64,000 nt of DNA from Pseudomonas marvdashtae (GTDB taxonomy: Bacteria; Pseudomonadota; Gammaproteobacteria; Pseudomonadales; Pseudomonadaceae): assembly GCF_014268655.2 (NCBI RefSeq), contig NZ_JABWQX020000008.1, forward strand, positions 1 to 64,000. Direction: 5' to 3'. Below the pieces are notes generated by a model. The model saw only the letters and a list, made by a program, of their open reading frames with translations. It searched no databases and had not been told where the DNA came from. A program made the translations under genes and the position numbers. Within the stretch, counting starts at the first letter, position 1, and every line of letters starts with the position of its first letter. Positions 1-8,856 of the stretch are shown piece by piece.

Positions 1-9
1 CTCGCCACG
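1..9. repeat. partial REP palindrome at window edge
   Basis: The first nine bases (CTCGCCACG) match the outer arm of the REP elements seen whole at 22350 and 63864. The rest of the element would lie outside the window. This is a short match and only suggestive. Confidence 0.35.
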
Positions 10-47
10 GAATCAGGGTTGCCTGGACGAGAGTCATCGTAGGCTGC

Positions 48-317
48 TCACCCCGCCTTATCGTTCCCCTGCTCAGGCGTCTCGATCCCTGACTCCGTCT
101 CTTCACTGGCCGGTTCTTGCGCAGGTTTTTCATCGGGATAGCCAGGCATGCCGCGGGCGTCTTCAGGGGTCAATTCATCACGGTCATGCCGGCTGTCGGT
201 GGCGTAGGCCGGGGCTGCGTTGGGGTCTTCGTCGCGGCCGGCGGTGCCGAGGACGAAGCCGTCGTCGTTGGGGTTGTCTACTGCCTGGGGAGTAGCTGGG
301 TCTTGAGGATGGCTCAT
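48..317 (-). CDS. small acidic hypothetical protein
   Basis: An 89-residue, very acidic, low-complexity protein rich in Asp, Glu, Pro and Asn, with no signal peptide, membrane segment or recognisable domain. The start is well supported because a near-perfect AGGAGGT ribosome binding site lies three bases before the ATG on the minus strand. Such composition suggests an intrinsically disordered cytoplasmic protein; similar short proteins are common in Pseudomonas but I know no function. It stands alone, with about 100 bases separating it from the LysR gene behind it. The + strand ORFs over the same bases look like shadows. Confidence 0.72.
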   Translation of the reverse strand: MSHPQDPATPQAVDNPNDDGFVLGTAGRDEDPNAAPAYATDSRHDRDELTPEDARGMPGYPDEKPAQEPASEETESGIETPEQGNDKAG

Positions 318-420
318 GGGACCTCCTGAGGTTGCAAACGGGTACGTCGTGTCTTTTTTGAGGCCGTGACACGTTTACAGTGCGGCGCACCTGATGAATG
401 GCAACCTGCTGAAGACAGCC

Positions 421-1290
421 TCAGGCCATATCGCTGTGGCTGAACTCCTCGGCCAGAAAGTCAATCAGCGAGCGCACCGACGGCAGTAACCCGCGCCGTG
501 ACGCAAAGATCGCATGGACGATCCCACACTTGGGCGTCCAGCCTGGCACCAGTTCCACCAGCCGCCCGGCCGCGATGTCCTCGCGCACCACTACGGTGGG
601 CAGGTGGGCGATGCCGATGCCTGCCAGTACCGCATGACGCAGGGCCAGCAAATCATCGGTGACCATGCGCGGCTCATGGCGGATCAGCGCGCGGGTGCCG
701 TCCGGGCCGAACAATTCCCACTGATACTCGCGCTGCGCCGCGCCCCAATGCACGCTCGGCAGGCCATTGAGGTCCGCCGGCGAGGCAGGTGAAGACAAGC
801 GCTCGAGAAACGACGGCCTGCCCACCAGGCACTGGGTGCTGTTGCTCAGCACTTTCATGACCATGTCGGTGTTTTCCAGCGGCGGAAAGCGCACCCGCAA
901 CGCGATATCGAACCCTTCATGAATCAGGTCGACCCGGCGGTTGGTGCTCTCGATGAACAACTCCACCCGCGGGTACTTGAGCATGTAGCGCGTCAGCATC
1001 GGCCCGACCCAACTGTTGAGCAGCGCCGTCGGGCAACTGATGCGCACCAGCCCTTGGGGCTCGGAGCGGTTGCGCTCGATGACCTCCGCAGCGCTTTCGG
1101 CCTCGACCCGCATCGCCAGGCACCGTTGGTAATAGGCCTGGCCGATCTCCGTCAGCGTGCAATGGCGACTGGTGCGATGGAGCAATCGCACCCCGAGCCG
1201 CTCTTCTAGCTGGGCGATACGCCGGCTGAGCTTTGACTTCGGCATGTCCAGTGCGCGGCCGGCCGCGGCGAACCCACGGTGCTCAACCAC
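421..1290 (-). CDS. LysR-family transcriptional regulator
   Basis: A LysR-type regulator with an N-terminal winged helix-turn-helix (FAAAGRALDMPKSKLSRRI, near residues 6-24) and a C-terminal periplasmic-binding-like effector domain. The coordinate given is the first canonical start, a GTG, but reading upstream in frame adds the residues IIEDLNTLYYFTQV, the conserved first helix of the family. The true start is therefore probably one of two ATC codons at 1324-1329, preceded by GGAGA. It is divergent from the YcaC-type hydrolase gene about 200 bases away, which suggests it regulates that gene. This subgroup resembles regulators that respond to aromatic or electrophilic stress, but the ligand is unknown. 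Confidence 0.9.
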   Translation of the reverse strand: MVEHRGFAAAGRALDMPKSKLSRRIAQLEERLGVRLLHRTSRHCTLTEIGQAYYQRCLAMRVEAESAAEVIERNRSEPQGLVRISCPTALLNSWVGPMLTRYMLKYPRVELFIESTNRRVDLIHEGFDIALRVRFPPLENTDMVMKVLSNSTQCLVGRPSFLERLSSPASPADLNGLPSVHWGAAQREYQWELFGPDGTRALIRHEPRMVTDDLLALRHAVLAGIGIAHLPTVVVREDIAAGRLVELVPGWTPKCGIVHAIFASRRGLLPSVRSLIDFLAEEFSHSDMA

Positions 1291-1530
1291 TTGGGTGAAA
1301 TAGTAAAGCGTGTTGAGGTCTTCGATGATCGTTCTCCAAATAGAACGCTAAGGCTGATTTTCGCAGTCTAGCGGTTCAAAGGTGCCAGTTTTAATCTACA
1401 CCCATCGAAACGCAACACGGATTCAAACCGGCGCTTCGGCCAGATGAGTTACCGAATAATCGCTGCACCGACATTAAAAACCTTAACCACGCCGAACCTT
1501 CGGCAACCAAAACTTAATGAGGGCTACGCC

Positions 1531-2157
1531 ATGACTACTTCCTACAACCGTCTCGACAAAGATAACGCTGCTGTTCTGCTGGTAGACCACCAGGCTGGCC
1601 TGCTGTCGCTGGTACGCGACATCGATCCGGACCGTTTCAAGAACAACGTGCTGGCCCTGGCCGACCTGGCGAAGTATTTCCAACTGCCGACCATCCTCAC
1701 CACCAGTTTCGAAACCGGCCCCAACGGCCCGCTGATGCCCGAACTGAAGACGCTGTTCCCGGACGCCCCGTACATCGCCCGCCCTGGCCAGATCAACGCC
1801 TGGGACAACGAAGATTTCGTCAAGGCAATCAAGGCCACCGGCAAGAAGCAGCTGATCATCGCCGGCGTAGTGACCGAAGTTTGCGTGGCCTTCCCGGCGC
1901 TGTCGGCCCTGGCCGAAGGTTTCGAAGTGTTCGTGGTCACCGATGCGTCCGGAACGTTCAACGAACTGACCCGTCAATCGGCCTGGGACCGCATGTCTTC
2001 CTCGGGTGCGCAACTGATGACCTGGTTCGGCCTGGCCTGCGAACTGCACCGCGACTGGCGCAACGATGTGGAAGGACTGGCGACCTTGTTCTCCAACCAC
2101 ATCCCGGACTACCGTAACCTGATGACCAGCTACAACACACTGACCAACGCTAAATAA
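1531..2157 (+). CDS. ycaC: YcaC-type isochorismatase-family hydrolase
   Basis: A 208-residue cysteine hydrolase of the isochorismatase-like superfamily, very close by memory to E. coli YcaC along its full length. The expected triad elements are visible: an Asp in LLVDHQAGLL near residue 20, a Lys in ATGKKQLIIAGV, and the nucleophilic Cys in VVTEVCVAF near residue 118. Natural substrate is not established for YcaC. The start chosen is the second Met of the open frame because its product aligns with the family and GAGGG lies about ten bases upstream. It is divergent from the LysR gene at 421-1290, its likely regulator. Confidence 0.93.
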   Translation: MTTSYNRLDKDNAAVLLVDHQAGLLSLVRDIDPDRFKNNVLALADLAKYFQLPTILTTSFETGPNGPLMPELKTLFPDAPYIARPGQINAWDNEDFVKAIKATGKKQLIIAGVVTEVCVAFPALSALAEGFEVFVVTDASGTFNELTRQSAWDRMSSSGAQLMTWFGLACELHRDWRNDVEGLATLFSNHIPDYRNLMTSYNTLTNAK

Positions 2158-2275
2158 CAGCCACACCCCTTCCGCCCCTGTGGAGCGTGCAGACGCCCAC
2201 GGGGGTTTTGCGCTGGTCGCAACTTGGTGTTCAATCTGTGCCAGGCCATTTGAATTTTTTCCAGGAGGCGATCCG

Positions 2276-2698
2276 ATGCTGATCCCCTGCCCCCATTGCA
2301 ATGGGCTCAATCGCATCCCCGCCGAACGCCTGGGCGACCAGCCCAAGTGCGGGCGTTGCAAAGCCCCGGTGCTTTCAAGCAAACCGTTCGAACTCAAGCA
2401 AGGCGACTACGCCAGCCAGATCAAGGGCGATCTGCCGTTGCTGGTGGATGTCTGGGCGCAGTGGTGCGGCCCGTGCAAATCCTTCGCGCCGGTGTTCGAA
2501 CAGGCCGCCGCACAGCTGACCGGCAAGTGCCGACTGGCCAAGCTCGACAGCGAAGCCAATCAGCAGCTCTCGGCGCAGTTGGGGATTCGTTCGATTCCCA
2601 GCCTGATTCTCTTCAGGGACGGTCGGGAGGTAGCGCGCCAGAGCGGCGCGTTACCGTTGCCACAACTGATGAGTTGGTTGCGCAGCCAGGGGATTTGA
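2276..2698 (+). CDS. trxC: thioredoxin 2 (TrxC)
   Basis: A 140-residue thioredoxin with the TrxC-specific N-terminal zinc ribbon (CPHC at residues 4-7 and CGRC at about 27-30) followed by a thioredoxin fold with the active site WCGPC. TrxC reduces protein disulfides in the cytoplasm using electrons from thioredoxin reductase, and its zinc domain is redox sensitive; in E. coli it is induced by OxyR. An AGGAGG site seven bases upstream fixes the ATG start; the open frame extends further upstream but would add unrelated residues. It is monocistronic, tail to tail with the ParA-type gene. No OxyR site was identified by eye. Confidence 0.95.
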   Translation: MLIPCPHCNGLNRIPAERLGDQPKCGRCKAPVLSSKPFELKQGDYASQIKGDLPLLVDVWAQWCGPCKSFAPVFEQAAAQLTGKCRLAKLDSEANQQLSAQLGIRSIPSLILFRDGREVARQSGALPLPQLMSWLRSQGI

Positions 2699-2725
2699 AG
2701 CCCCGCATTATTTGCGCAGCCAGGA

Positions 2726-3496
2726 TCAGGCGCTTTCCAGCAAGCCATGCAACTCCACGAACTGCTGGGTCAGCTTATGCCGCGGATCCAAGTGAATCAG
2801 CGGCAGGCTCGCTTGGTGCGACTCACGCATGCGCACCGAACTGCTCAGGTAGACGGGCAGCACCGGCAAGCCTTCGGCGATCAGTTCGTCGAGAATCTGT
2901 TGAGGCAGGCTGGCGCGGGCCTGGAACTGATTGACCACGATGCCTTCGACTTCCAGCCCCTCGTTGTGGTCTTCCTTGAGCTCCTCGATTTCCGCCAGCA
3001 GGCCGTACAGCGCCTGGCGGGAAAAACTGTCGCAATCGAAGGGAATCAGCACACGGTCGGCGGCGATCAACGCTGATACAGCGTAGAAGTTCAGCGCTGG
3101 CGGCGTGTCCAGGTAGATCCGGTCGTAATCCTCGTCCAGCTCTTCGAGCAATTTACGCAGCTTGTTGATCTTGTGTTTCGCCTCAAGCTTTGGCTGCAAA
3201 TCCGTAAGCTCCGCCGTGGCGGTGATCACGTGCAGGTTATCGAAGGGCGTTTCGTAGATATCCACTTTGTTCTTTTTCGAAAAAGGCCCGGACGACAGGG
3301 TCTGCTTGAAAAAGTCCGCGATGCCCATGGGAATGTCATCGCCCGTCAGGCCGGTCAGGTATTGAGTGGAATTGGCCTGGGCATCCAGGTCGACCAAAAG
3401 CGTGCGATAACCCTCGCTGGCGCTGACCGCCGCCAGATTGCAGGCGATGCTGGACTTGCCCACGCCACCTTTCTGATTGAACACCACACGCCGCAT
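2726..3496 (-). CDS. ParA/Soj-family ATPase (stand-alone)
   Basis: A 256-residue ParA-type P-loop ATPase. The deviant Walker A motif KGGVGKSS with its signature lysine lies at residues 9-16, followed by [12 protein letters not shown] and YLDTPPAL. Such ATPases position plasmids, chromosomes or other cargo on the nucleoid. The start is set by a GGAGG site just before ATG at 3496; the longer frame adds seven poorly supported residues. There is no parB or centromere-like repeat nearby, so it is not the chromosomal Soj/ParB pair. Pseudomonads have orphan ParA proteins of this kind; the cargo cannot be told from sequence. Confidence 0.88.
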   Translation of the reverse strand: MRRVVFNQKGGVGKSSIACNLAAVSASEGYRTLLVDLDAQANSTQYLTGLTGDDIPMGIADFFKQTLSSGPFSKKNKVDIYETPFDNLHVITATAELTDLQPKLEAKHKINKLRKLLEELDEDYDRIYLDTPPALNFYAVSALIAADRVLIPFDCDSFSRQALYGLLAEIEELKEDHNEGLEVEGIVVNQFQARASLPQQILDELIAEGLPVLPVYLSSSVRMRESHQASLPLIHLDPRHKLTQQFVELHGLLESA

Positions 3497-3852
3497 ATCA
3501 AAACCTCCGTGTATCAAAGATTCCCGAGTGTAGTAGGCCTACGCGCCGCTTCGCTACCTTCAGCGGGGGCGGATTACGGCATCGGTGGCTTTTTCGGACA
3601 ACCGAGCGTCAATTGACCTGCAAGATGACGGAAGTGGCTTACAGACGAGCCTCGTCACAATCGTGACAATGGCCCTGCCGAGCCGGCCCCGACCAGCCGA
3701 CGGTTGCCCTGGACAAAATGTAACCAGTATTTGCTACAAGCCAACCGCACCGGGATAATGCGCGCCACTTGGGTCGCAAGGCCATGCAGGGTAAGACGCG
3801 GGTCAAGCCACTGAACCGTGACAATAAAAGCCCGCAGGGGTGGGATGAGTCT
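3497..3852. other. 356-base intergenic region upstream of the APE operon
   Basis: The region between the divergent ParA gene and the polyene operon has no convincing gene; ORFs crossing it are shadows. It holds the candidate sigma-70 promoter listed at 3731 and presumably the control region of the 18 kb operon. No clear long inverted repeat was seen. Confidence 0.6.
3731..3759 (+). promoter_or_regulatory. candidate sigma-70 promoter of the APE operon
   Basis: TTGCTA at 3731-3736 and GATAAT at 3754-3759 are separated by exactly 17 bases, matching 4/6 and 5/6 of the consensus hexamers. Transcription would start near 3766, giving a leader of about 87 bases before the first gene. Found by eye only. 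Confidence 0.45.
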
Positions 3853-4572
3853 GTGATCAACTTCAATATCGCCCAATGGCGCGCGTGGGCTCCTGGGCTC
3901 GAAAGCGTGGACGATTGGCGGGCATGGAGCCGACAACCGGTCGTGCCGCCCGTCAGCGATGCGGCCCCTGACGTATCGTTCCTGCCCGCCATGCAGCGGC
4001 GACGCCTAAGCCGCCTGGCCCGCATGGCTTTCAGCGCCGCCTGGCCGCTGGCCGAGGGGCGAGCGGACCTACCGTTGGTCTTTATTTCCCGTCACGGCGA
4101 AACCCCACGCACCTTTGAGATTCTCAAGGACCTGGCAGCCGACCAACCCTTGTCGCCCACCCAGTTCAGCTTGTCGGTGCACAACGCCGTCATCGGCCTG
4201 TGGTCGATCATGCGCGGCGAAACCAGCGAAATGACCGCTCTGGCCGCGACGGGCGATGGCCTGGAACACGGCATGCTGGAAGCCGCTGCCCTGTTGAACG
4301 AAGGCGAGCCCGCGGTGCTGTTGGTCATCACCGAAGAACAACCGCCCAGCGTGTATGCGCACTGGGTCGATGACGTACCGTTTCCCTACGCAGTGGGGCT
4401 GCTGCTGACCCGAGGCGAAGATTGGCAACTGGCACTATCCAGCCCGCCAGACCCAATGCCCGGCTGCGACTGGCCCCATGCACTGGATCTGGTGCGTACG
4501 CTGCTGGGCAATCAAACCACTTGCCAACATGCCTGGAAGAATCGTCTATGGACCTGGCAACGCAACCGGTGA
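3853..4572 (+). CDS. ketosynthase-like chain-length factor of the APE system (ApeC-like)
   Basis: A 239-residue member of the beta-ketoacyl synthase-like family (the N-terminal half-fold type). It keeps ketosynthase-like segments such as PTQFSLSVHNAVIGLWSI, where a true ketosynthase would carry the TACSS nucleophile, but the catalytic Cys is absent and the C-terminal His motifs are missing. In characterised aryl polyene systems such a protein pairs with a full ketosynthase and sets chain length. The GTG at 3853 is preferred because the product then begins INFNIAQWRAW, as family members do. It is the first gene of the operon and overlaps the next by 25 bases. Confidence 0.85.
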   Translation: MINFNIAQWRAWAPGLESVDDWRAWSRQPVVPPVSDAAPDVSFLPAMQRRRLSRLARMAFSAAWPLAEGRADLPLVFISRHGETPRTFEILKDLAADQPLSPTQFSLSVHNAVIGLWSIMRGETSEMTALAATGDGLEHGMLEAAALLNEGEPAVLLVITEEQPPSVYAHWVDDVPFPYAVGLLLTRGEDWQLALSSPPDPMPGCDWPHALDLVRTLLGNQTTCQHAWKNRLWTWQRNR

Positions 4573-5357
4573 CCGGTAAACATCGCGACGCCTATTACTG
4601 GCGCCTCTTCGCGACCGCTGCAAGCTTCGCCCTTTTCGGGCTGGGCGGGCTGTGCCTGCGTGTGCTGGTGTTCCCATTGCTCAATGCGTTGCCAGGCGAT
4701 CCCCGGACCCATCGACAACGGGCCCGCCGCACGGTGGGGCGCCTGTTCTGGTTCTTTATCCGGTTCATGGCCCGTACCGGCGTACTGACCTATCAAATCG
4801 ACGGCGCGGAGAAACTCGGCCGTCCCGGCCAGATGATCATTGCCAACCATCCGTCGCTGATTGACGTGGTGTTCCTGATCGGGCTGGTGCGCGACGCCAA
4901 TTGCGTGGTCAAGCAAAGTCTGTGGGACAATCCCTTCACCCGGGGCCCGCTGCGTTCGACGCAATACATCAGCAACGATGGCAGCATGGACATGCTTGAC
5001 GCCGCCAGCGACGCCCTGCAAGACGGCCAGTGCCTGATTGTCTTCCCCGAAGGCACGCGCACCCAGCCAGGCCAGGCACCGGCCTTTCATCGGGGGGCGG
5101 CGGCCATTGCCTTGCGGGGCGCGACAATCCTGACGCCGGTAACGATCAAGGTCAGCCCGACCACCCTGACCAAGGCCGAACCCTGGTATCGGATCCCCAA
5201 GCGCCGCGTGCACTTCAGTTTTCGCGTGGGGGCCGATATAGACCCACAGGCGTTCGCCGCGCTGGGCCCCGCGCCGCAGGCCTCGCGCAGGCTCAACGAT
5301 TTTTTGCATCATTATTTCATCAAGGAGCTCGCCGTAGATGAGCGATCTGCACCGTGA
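4548..5357 (+). CDS. lysophospholipid acyltransferase-like protein (PlsC family)
   Basis: A 269-residue membrane-associated acyltransferase with a hydrophobic N-terminal stretch near residues 17-45 and the PlsC motifs NHPSLIDVVF (NHX4D, catalytic His and Asp) and FPEGTR. In polyene clusters the enzyme of this type is thought to acylate the glycerolipid or related scaffold that carries the polyene. The start at the ATG within the 3' end of the preceding gene gives a protein matching family length. It overlaps both neighbours, which implies translational coupling. Substrate is inferred from context. Confidence 0.88.
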   Translation: MDLATQPVTGKHRDAYYWRLFATAASFALFGLGGLCLRVLVFPLLNALPGDPRTHRQRARRTVGRLFWFFIRFMARTGVLTYQIDGAEKLGRPGQMIIANHPSLIDVVFLIGLVRDANCVVKQSLWDNPFTRGPLRSTQYISNDGSMDMLDAASDALQDGQCLIVFPEGTRTQPGQAPAFHRGAAAIALRGATILTPVTIKVSPTTLTKAEPWYRIPKRRVHFSFRVGADIDPQAFAALGPAPQASRRLNDFLHHYFIKELAVDERSAP

Positions 5358-5595
5358 CATCAAACAGCTGATCATCGACGCCCTCGGCCTTGAGGACATT
5401 AGCGTCGACAACATCGGCGACGAGCAGACCCTGTTCGGCGAAGGCCTGGGCCTGGACTCGGTGGATGCCCTGGAGCTCGGCCTGGCGATCCAGAAGCAGT
5501 ACGGCATCAAGATCGACGCCGACGCCAAGGACACCCGTAACCATTTCAGCAATGTGGCAAGCCTTGCGGCCTTCGTCACTGCAAAACGCCCCTGA
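5338..5595 (+). CDS. acyl carrier protein 1 of APE system (ApeE-like)
   Basis: An 85-residue acyl carrier protein with the phosphopantetheine site GLGLDSVDALEL, Ser41. It starts within the last bases of the acyltransferase gene and ends ten bases before a second carrier protein gene. Paired ACPs are characteristic of aryl polyene systems, where one is thought to load the aryl starter and the other to shuttle extender units; which does what here cannot be told. It is not the housekeeping AcpP, which lies in the fab locus and has a DSLD motif. Confidence 0.93.
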   Translation: MSDLHRDIKQLIIDALGLEDISVDNIGDEQTLFGEGLGLDSVDALELGLAIQKQYGIKIDADAKDTRNHFSNVASLAAFVTAKRP

Positions 5596-5604
5596 GACCG
5601 GACT

Positions 5605-5859
5605 ATGCAAACTCGTGACGACATTTTCATTACCCTGCGCGATGCCCTGGTCGAGCTCTTCGAGCTGGAGCCCGAGCGTGTGACGCTGGATTCGAACCTG
5701 TACCAGGACCTGGAAATCGACAGCATCGATGCGGTCGACCTGATCGACCACATCAAGCGCCAGACCGGCAAGAAAATCGCCGCCGAGGAATTCAAATCGG
5801 TGCGCACCGTCAACGACGTGGTCGAGGCGGTCTATCGACTGGTCCAACCGGCCGCATGA
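5605..5859 (+). CDS. acyl carrier protein 2 of APE system (ApeF-like)
   Basis: An 84-residue acyl carrier protein with the modification site LEIDSIDAVDL, Ser40. It follows the first ACP by nine bases and overlaps the membrane-protein gene by four (ATGA). The two ACPs differ clearly in sequence around the Ser, suggesting different partners rather than a recent duplication. As in other aryl polyene clusters it should be charged by a phosphopantetheinyl transferase; none is encoded in this operon, so a housekeeping one would be used. Confidence 0.93.
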   Translation: MQTRDDIFITLRDALVELFELEPERVTLDSNLYQDLEIDSIDAVDLIDHIKRQTGKKIAAEEFKSVRTVNDVVEAVYRLVQPAA

Positions 5860-6401
5860 GCCGGCTGATCGGCCTTGGCCTGCTCCTGGCGGGCCTGCTG
5901 TATCCCTTTGCGGTGTATTTCGGCATGGAGCACTTTGCTCCTTGGCAGTTCGGGTTGTTGTTGGGCTGCCTGTGGCTGGCCCGGGCGCTGCTCGGCAAGG
6001 GCAGGCCGGGCCGCCGCTGGATGGCGGGCACGGCGATCATCTTTTGCGTGCTGCTCGCGGTATTCGATAGCCCGCGCCTGCTGCGCTGGTATCCGGTGCT
6101 GATCAGCGCGTTCATGCTCGGGCTGTTCACGCTGAGCCTGAAATATGGCCCACCAATGATTGAACGCCTGGCCCGCCTGCGCGAACCGCAGTTGCCGGCC
6201 AAAGCGGTGGTGTATACACGCCAGGTCACGGTGGCCTGGAGTGTGTTTTTCCTGTGTAACGGTTTGCTCGCCGCCGTCCTGACCCTATGGGCGCCGCTGA
6301 GCTGGTGGATGTTGTACACCGGCCTGATTTCCTACGGATTGATGGGGCTGCTGTTTGCCATTGAATGGCTCATACGACAACGGGTAAGAGGCCGCCCATG
6401 A
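5856..6401 (+). CDS. integral membrane protein of APE cluster (COG4648-like)
   Basis: A 181-residue very hydrophobic inner-membrane protein with about five transmembrane helices, beginning LIGLGLLLAGLLYPFAVYF. It resembles the COG4648-type membrane protein found between the ACP and ligase genes of aryl polyene clusters. Its biochemical role is unknown; membrane anchoring of the assembly line or lipid handling are guesses. The start overlaps the stop of ACP2, and its end overlaps the ligase start by four bases, so expression is tightly coupled. Confidence 0.82.
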   Translation: MSRLIGLGLLLAGLLYPFAVYFGMEHFAPWQFGLLLGCLWLARALLGKGRPGRRWMAGTAIIFCVLLAVFDSPRLLRWYPVLISAFMLGLFTLSLKYGPPMIERLARLREPQLPAKAVVYTRQVTVAWSVFFLCNGLLAAVLTLWAPLSWWMLYTGLISYGLMGLLFAIEWLIRQRVRGRP

Positions 6402-8080
6402 ATTGGATAACGCTTGAGCAATTGTTGCTCGAGACGCAGCCGGAACGCGCTGTAACCGTCGATCCGGCGTTGAATCACGCACAGTTGCGCGCAAACGCGC
6501 TAGGCCTGGCCGCAGGCCTGCAAGCCGGGGGCATCCGCCGCGTGGCCGTGTACTTCGAAGATGCAGCCGATCTGGCGACAGCGCTGCTCGGTGCCTGGCG
6601 CGCGGGCGCGCACATCCTGCTGCCCGCCGACCTGCAAGCCCAGACGCGCCAACGCTGGTCGGCCGATGTCGACCTGTGGTTGACCGACCAGGCCGGCGAC
6701 ACGCATCCCAACGATTTTCATCAGGCCCCGCTGGACGCCGCCGAACTGGACCTTGATGACTGTTGGCTGAGCCTTTGCACCTCCGGCTCCAGCGGCGAAC
6801 CCAAGCGCATCGAGAAAACCCTGCGTCAGCTGAGTAACGAAGTCCAGGCGCTGGAGCAATTATGGGGCGCCGACCTTGGCCCGACAGCCTGCATGATCGG
6901 CAGCGTCGCCACTCAACACATCTACGGCCTGCTGTTCCGGGTGCTGTGGCCGCTGTGCGCCGGACGCACCTTTGTGCGTCGGCAATTGGCGTTTCCGGAA
7001 GACCTGCAACGCGCCAGCCGCGAACAGCCGGCATTTGCCTGGGTCGCCAGTCCGGCGCTGCTCAAACGCATGGGCGACAACCTCGACTGGCCGGCCTTGA
7101 GCTGCGTGCGCCGGGTATTTTCCTCCGGCGGTGCCTTGCCTCCCGAGGCTGCGCAAAGCTTGCAACAACGCCTGGGACAATGGCCGACCGAAGTGTTCGG
7201 CAGCTCGGAGACCGGCGGCATTGCCTGGCGCCAGGGCGGTAACCTATGGCAGCCCTTCGCCGGTGTCGAGCTGAGCCAGGACAGTGACGGCGCCTTGCTG
7301 ATTACCTCGCCCTATCTGCCGATCGGCCATGTGGAACACACCGCCGACGCGGCGCGGATCGCCGCAGATGGGCGTTTCGAATTGCTCGGTCGCTTGGATC
7401 GCATCGTCAAGCTTGAAGAAAAACGTATCTCCTTGCCGATGCTGGAACAGGCGTTGACGGCTCATGAATGGGTCAGTGAAGCGCGGTTGGGAGTCGTGCA
7501 GGAGAATCGCGCCTCCCTCGGTGCCCTGCTGGTGCTTAGCGAATCCGGCCTGCACGCTCTGCGCAATCTGGGCCGACGCGCCGTTACCCAAGCGCTGCGC
7601 CAGCACCTGAGCGGGCATTGCGAAACCTTGGCCTTGCCCCGACGTTGGCGCTGGCTGCGGCAACTGCCGCTGAACACCCAAGGCAAGCTGCCCCAGGCCG
7701 AAGTCGAAGCCGTGCTGATGGCGCCCCGCCCGAAAACCCCCGAACTGCTTGAGCAAACCGAAACCGAAGGCGAGTGGAACCTGTGCCTGGCAGTGCCGCC
7801 AGACTTGGCTTACTTCAGTGGCCACTTTCCCACCGCGCCGGTCCTTCCGGGCGTGGTTCAGGTCGATTGGGCTTTGAGCCTCGGCCGGCAACTGCTGAAC
7901 TTGCCGCCCCGATTCCTTGGCATGGAGGTTCTTAAATTCCAGCAACTGGTGCGACCCGGCGATGAAATCCAACTGCACCTGCGCTTCGACCGTGAGCGCG
8001 GCAAGTTGTATTTCGCCTACCGCAACGCGGCGGCGGCCTGCTCCAGTGGGCGGATTGTGTTGGGGGAAAACAATGCCTGA
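6398..8080 (+). CDS. acyl/aryl ligase fused to FabA/FabZ-like dehydratase (ApeH-ApeI-like)
   Basis: A 560-residue two-domain enzyme. Residues 1 to about 440 form an ANL-superfamily adenylating ligase, with the phosphate loop [15 protein letters not shown] and the SSETGG motif, which should activate the aromatic acid starter and load it on an ACP. From about residue 450 a hotdog dehydratase follows, with [12 protein letters not shown] around His476, the FabZ-type catalytic segment. Thus one polypeptide may supply starter loading and 3-hydroxyacyl-ACP dehydration. In the E. coli system, as I recall it, these are separate proteins. The start is the ATG overlapping the preceding gene. Confidence 0.9.
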   Translation: MNWITLEQLLLETQPERAVTVDPALNHAQLRANALGLAAGLQAGGIRRVAVYFEDAADLATALLGAWRAGAHILLPADLQAQTRQRWSADVDLWLTDQAGDTHPNDFHQAPLDAAELDLDDCWLSLCTSGSSGEPKRIEKTLRQLSNEVQALEQLWGADLGPTACMIGSVATQHIYGLLFRVLWPLCAGRTFVRRQLAFPEDLQRASREQPAFAWVASPALLKRMGDNLDWPALSCVRRVFSSGGALPPEAAQSLQQRLGQWPTEVFGSSETGGIAWRQGGNLWQPFAGVELSQDSDGALLITSPYLPIGHVEHTADAARIAADGRFELLGRLDRIVKLEEKRISLPMLEQALTAHEWVSEARLGVVQENRASLGALLVLSESGLHALRNLGRRAVTQALRQHLSGHCETLALPRRWRWLRQLPLNTQGKLPQAEVEAVLMAPRPKTPELLEQTETEGEWNLCLAVPPDLAYFSGHFPTAPVLPGVVQVDWALSLGRQLLNLPPRFLGMEVLKFQQLVRPGDEIQLHLRFDRERGKLYFAYRNAAAACSSGRIVLGENNA

Positions 8081-8121
8081 GTACCTGCACACAATGCTCC
8101 TCGGTCACCGAGACATGCCGC

Positions 8122-8856
8122 ATGCATAACCCCTGCGCCGTCATCCCGGTCTACAACCACGAAACCGCCATCGCTACGGTGGTCCAGACGTTGCTCGGCA
8201 ACGGTTTGCCCTGCGTGCTGGTGGACGATGCCAGTAGCCCGGCATGCGCCGCGGTGCTTGAGCAACTGGCCGAGCACGAGCGGGTTCACCTGGTCCGGCT
8301 GGCGGTCAACCAGGGCAAGGGCGGCGCGGTGATGACCGGCCTGCGCGAAGCGGCGCGCCTGGGCTTCAGCCACGCCTTGCAGGTGGACGCCGACGGGCAG
8401 CACGATCTTGGCGATGTTCGAGCGTTCATCGAGCAATCGCGCACCCATCCGGACGCGGTGATCTGCGGTTATCCGCGGTACGACGCTAGCGTGCCGAAAG
8501 GTCGCTTGTACGCGCGCTACCTGACCCACGTCATGGTCTGGATCAACAGCCTGTCCTTGCAAATCCGCGATTCGATGTGCGGCTTCCGGGTCTATCCCCT
8601 GGTGCCAACCCTGGCGCTGATCGACTCGGCGAACATCGGCAAGCGCATGGATTTCGACTCGGACATCCTGGTCCGCCTGGCCTGGCGCAACCAGCCGATG
8701 CGCTGGCTGCGCACCCGGGTTCACTACCCCTTGGACGGGGTCTCGCACTTTCGCCTGTTCCACGACAACGTGCTGATCTCCAGCATGCACACCCGGCTGT
8801 TCTTCGGCATGCTGGTGCGCTTTCCGCTGATTCTCTGGCGACGGTGGCGAGCATGA
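8122..8856 (+). CDS. glycosyltransferase family 2
   Basis: A 244-residue GT-A type glycosyltransferase resembling dolichol-phosphate mannose synthase-like family 2 enzymes. It shows an N-terminal AVIPVYNHE, the VLVDDASS motif, GKGGAVMTG, and the metal-binding motif DADGQHD near residue 90. There is no C-terminal membrane domain, so it is probably cytosolic or peripheral. In polyene clusters such an enzyme may glycosylate the lipid scaffold; the sugar and acceptor are unknown. Start at 8122 follows a 41-base gap, one of the few in the operon. The end overlaps the next gene by four bases. Confidence 0.9.
   Translation: MHNPCAVIPVYNHETAIATVVQTLLGNGLPCVLVDDASSPACAAVLEQLAEHERVHLVRLAVNQGKGGAVMTGLREAARLGFSHALQVDADGQHDLGDVRAFIEQSRTHPDAVICGYPRYDASVPKGRLYARYLTHVMVWINSLSLQIRDSMCGFRVYPLVPTLALIDSANIGKRMDFDSDILVRLAWRNQPMRWLRTRVHYPLDGVSHFRLFHDNVLISSMHTRLFFGMLVRFPLILWRRWRA

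Noticed and set aside
2726..3496. Chromosome partition locus (parAB)
   Set aside because: There is a ParA-type ATPase but no ParB and no parS-like site next to it, so it is treated as an orphan.
5356..6319. Antisense frames near the ACP genes
   Set aside because: The ACP motifs and overlapping gene order on the + strand explain the region fully.
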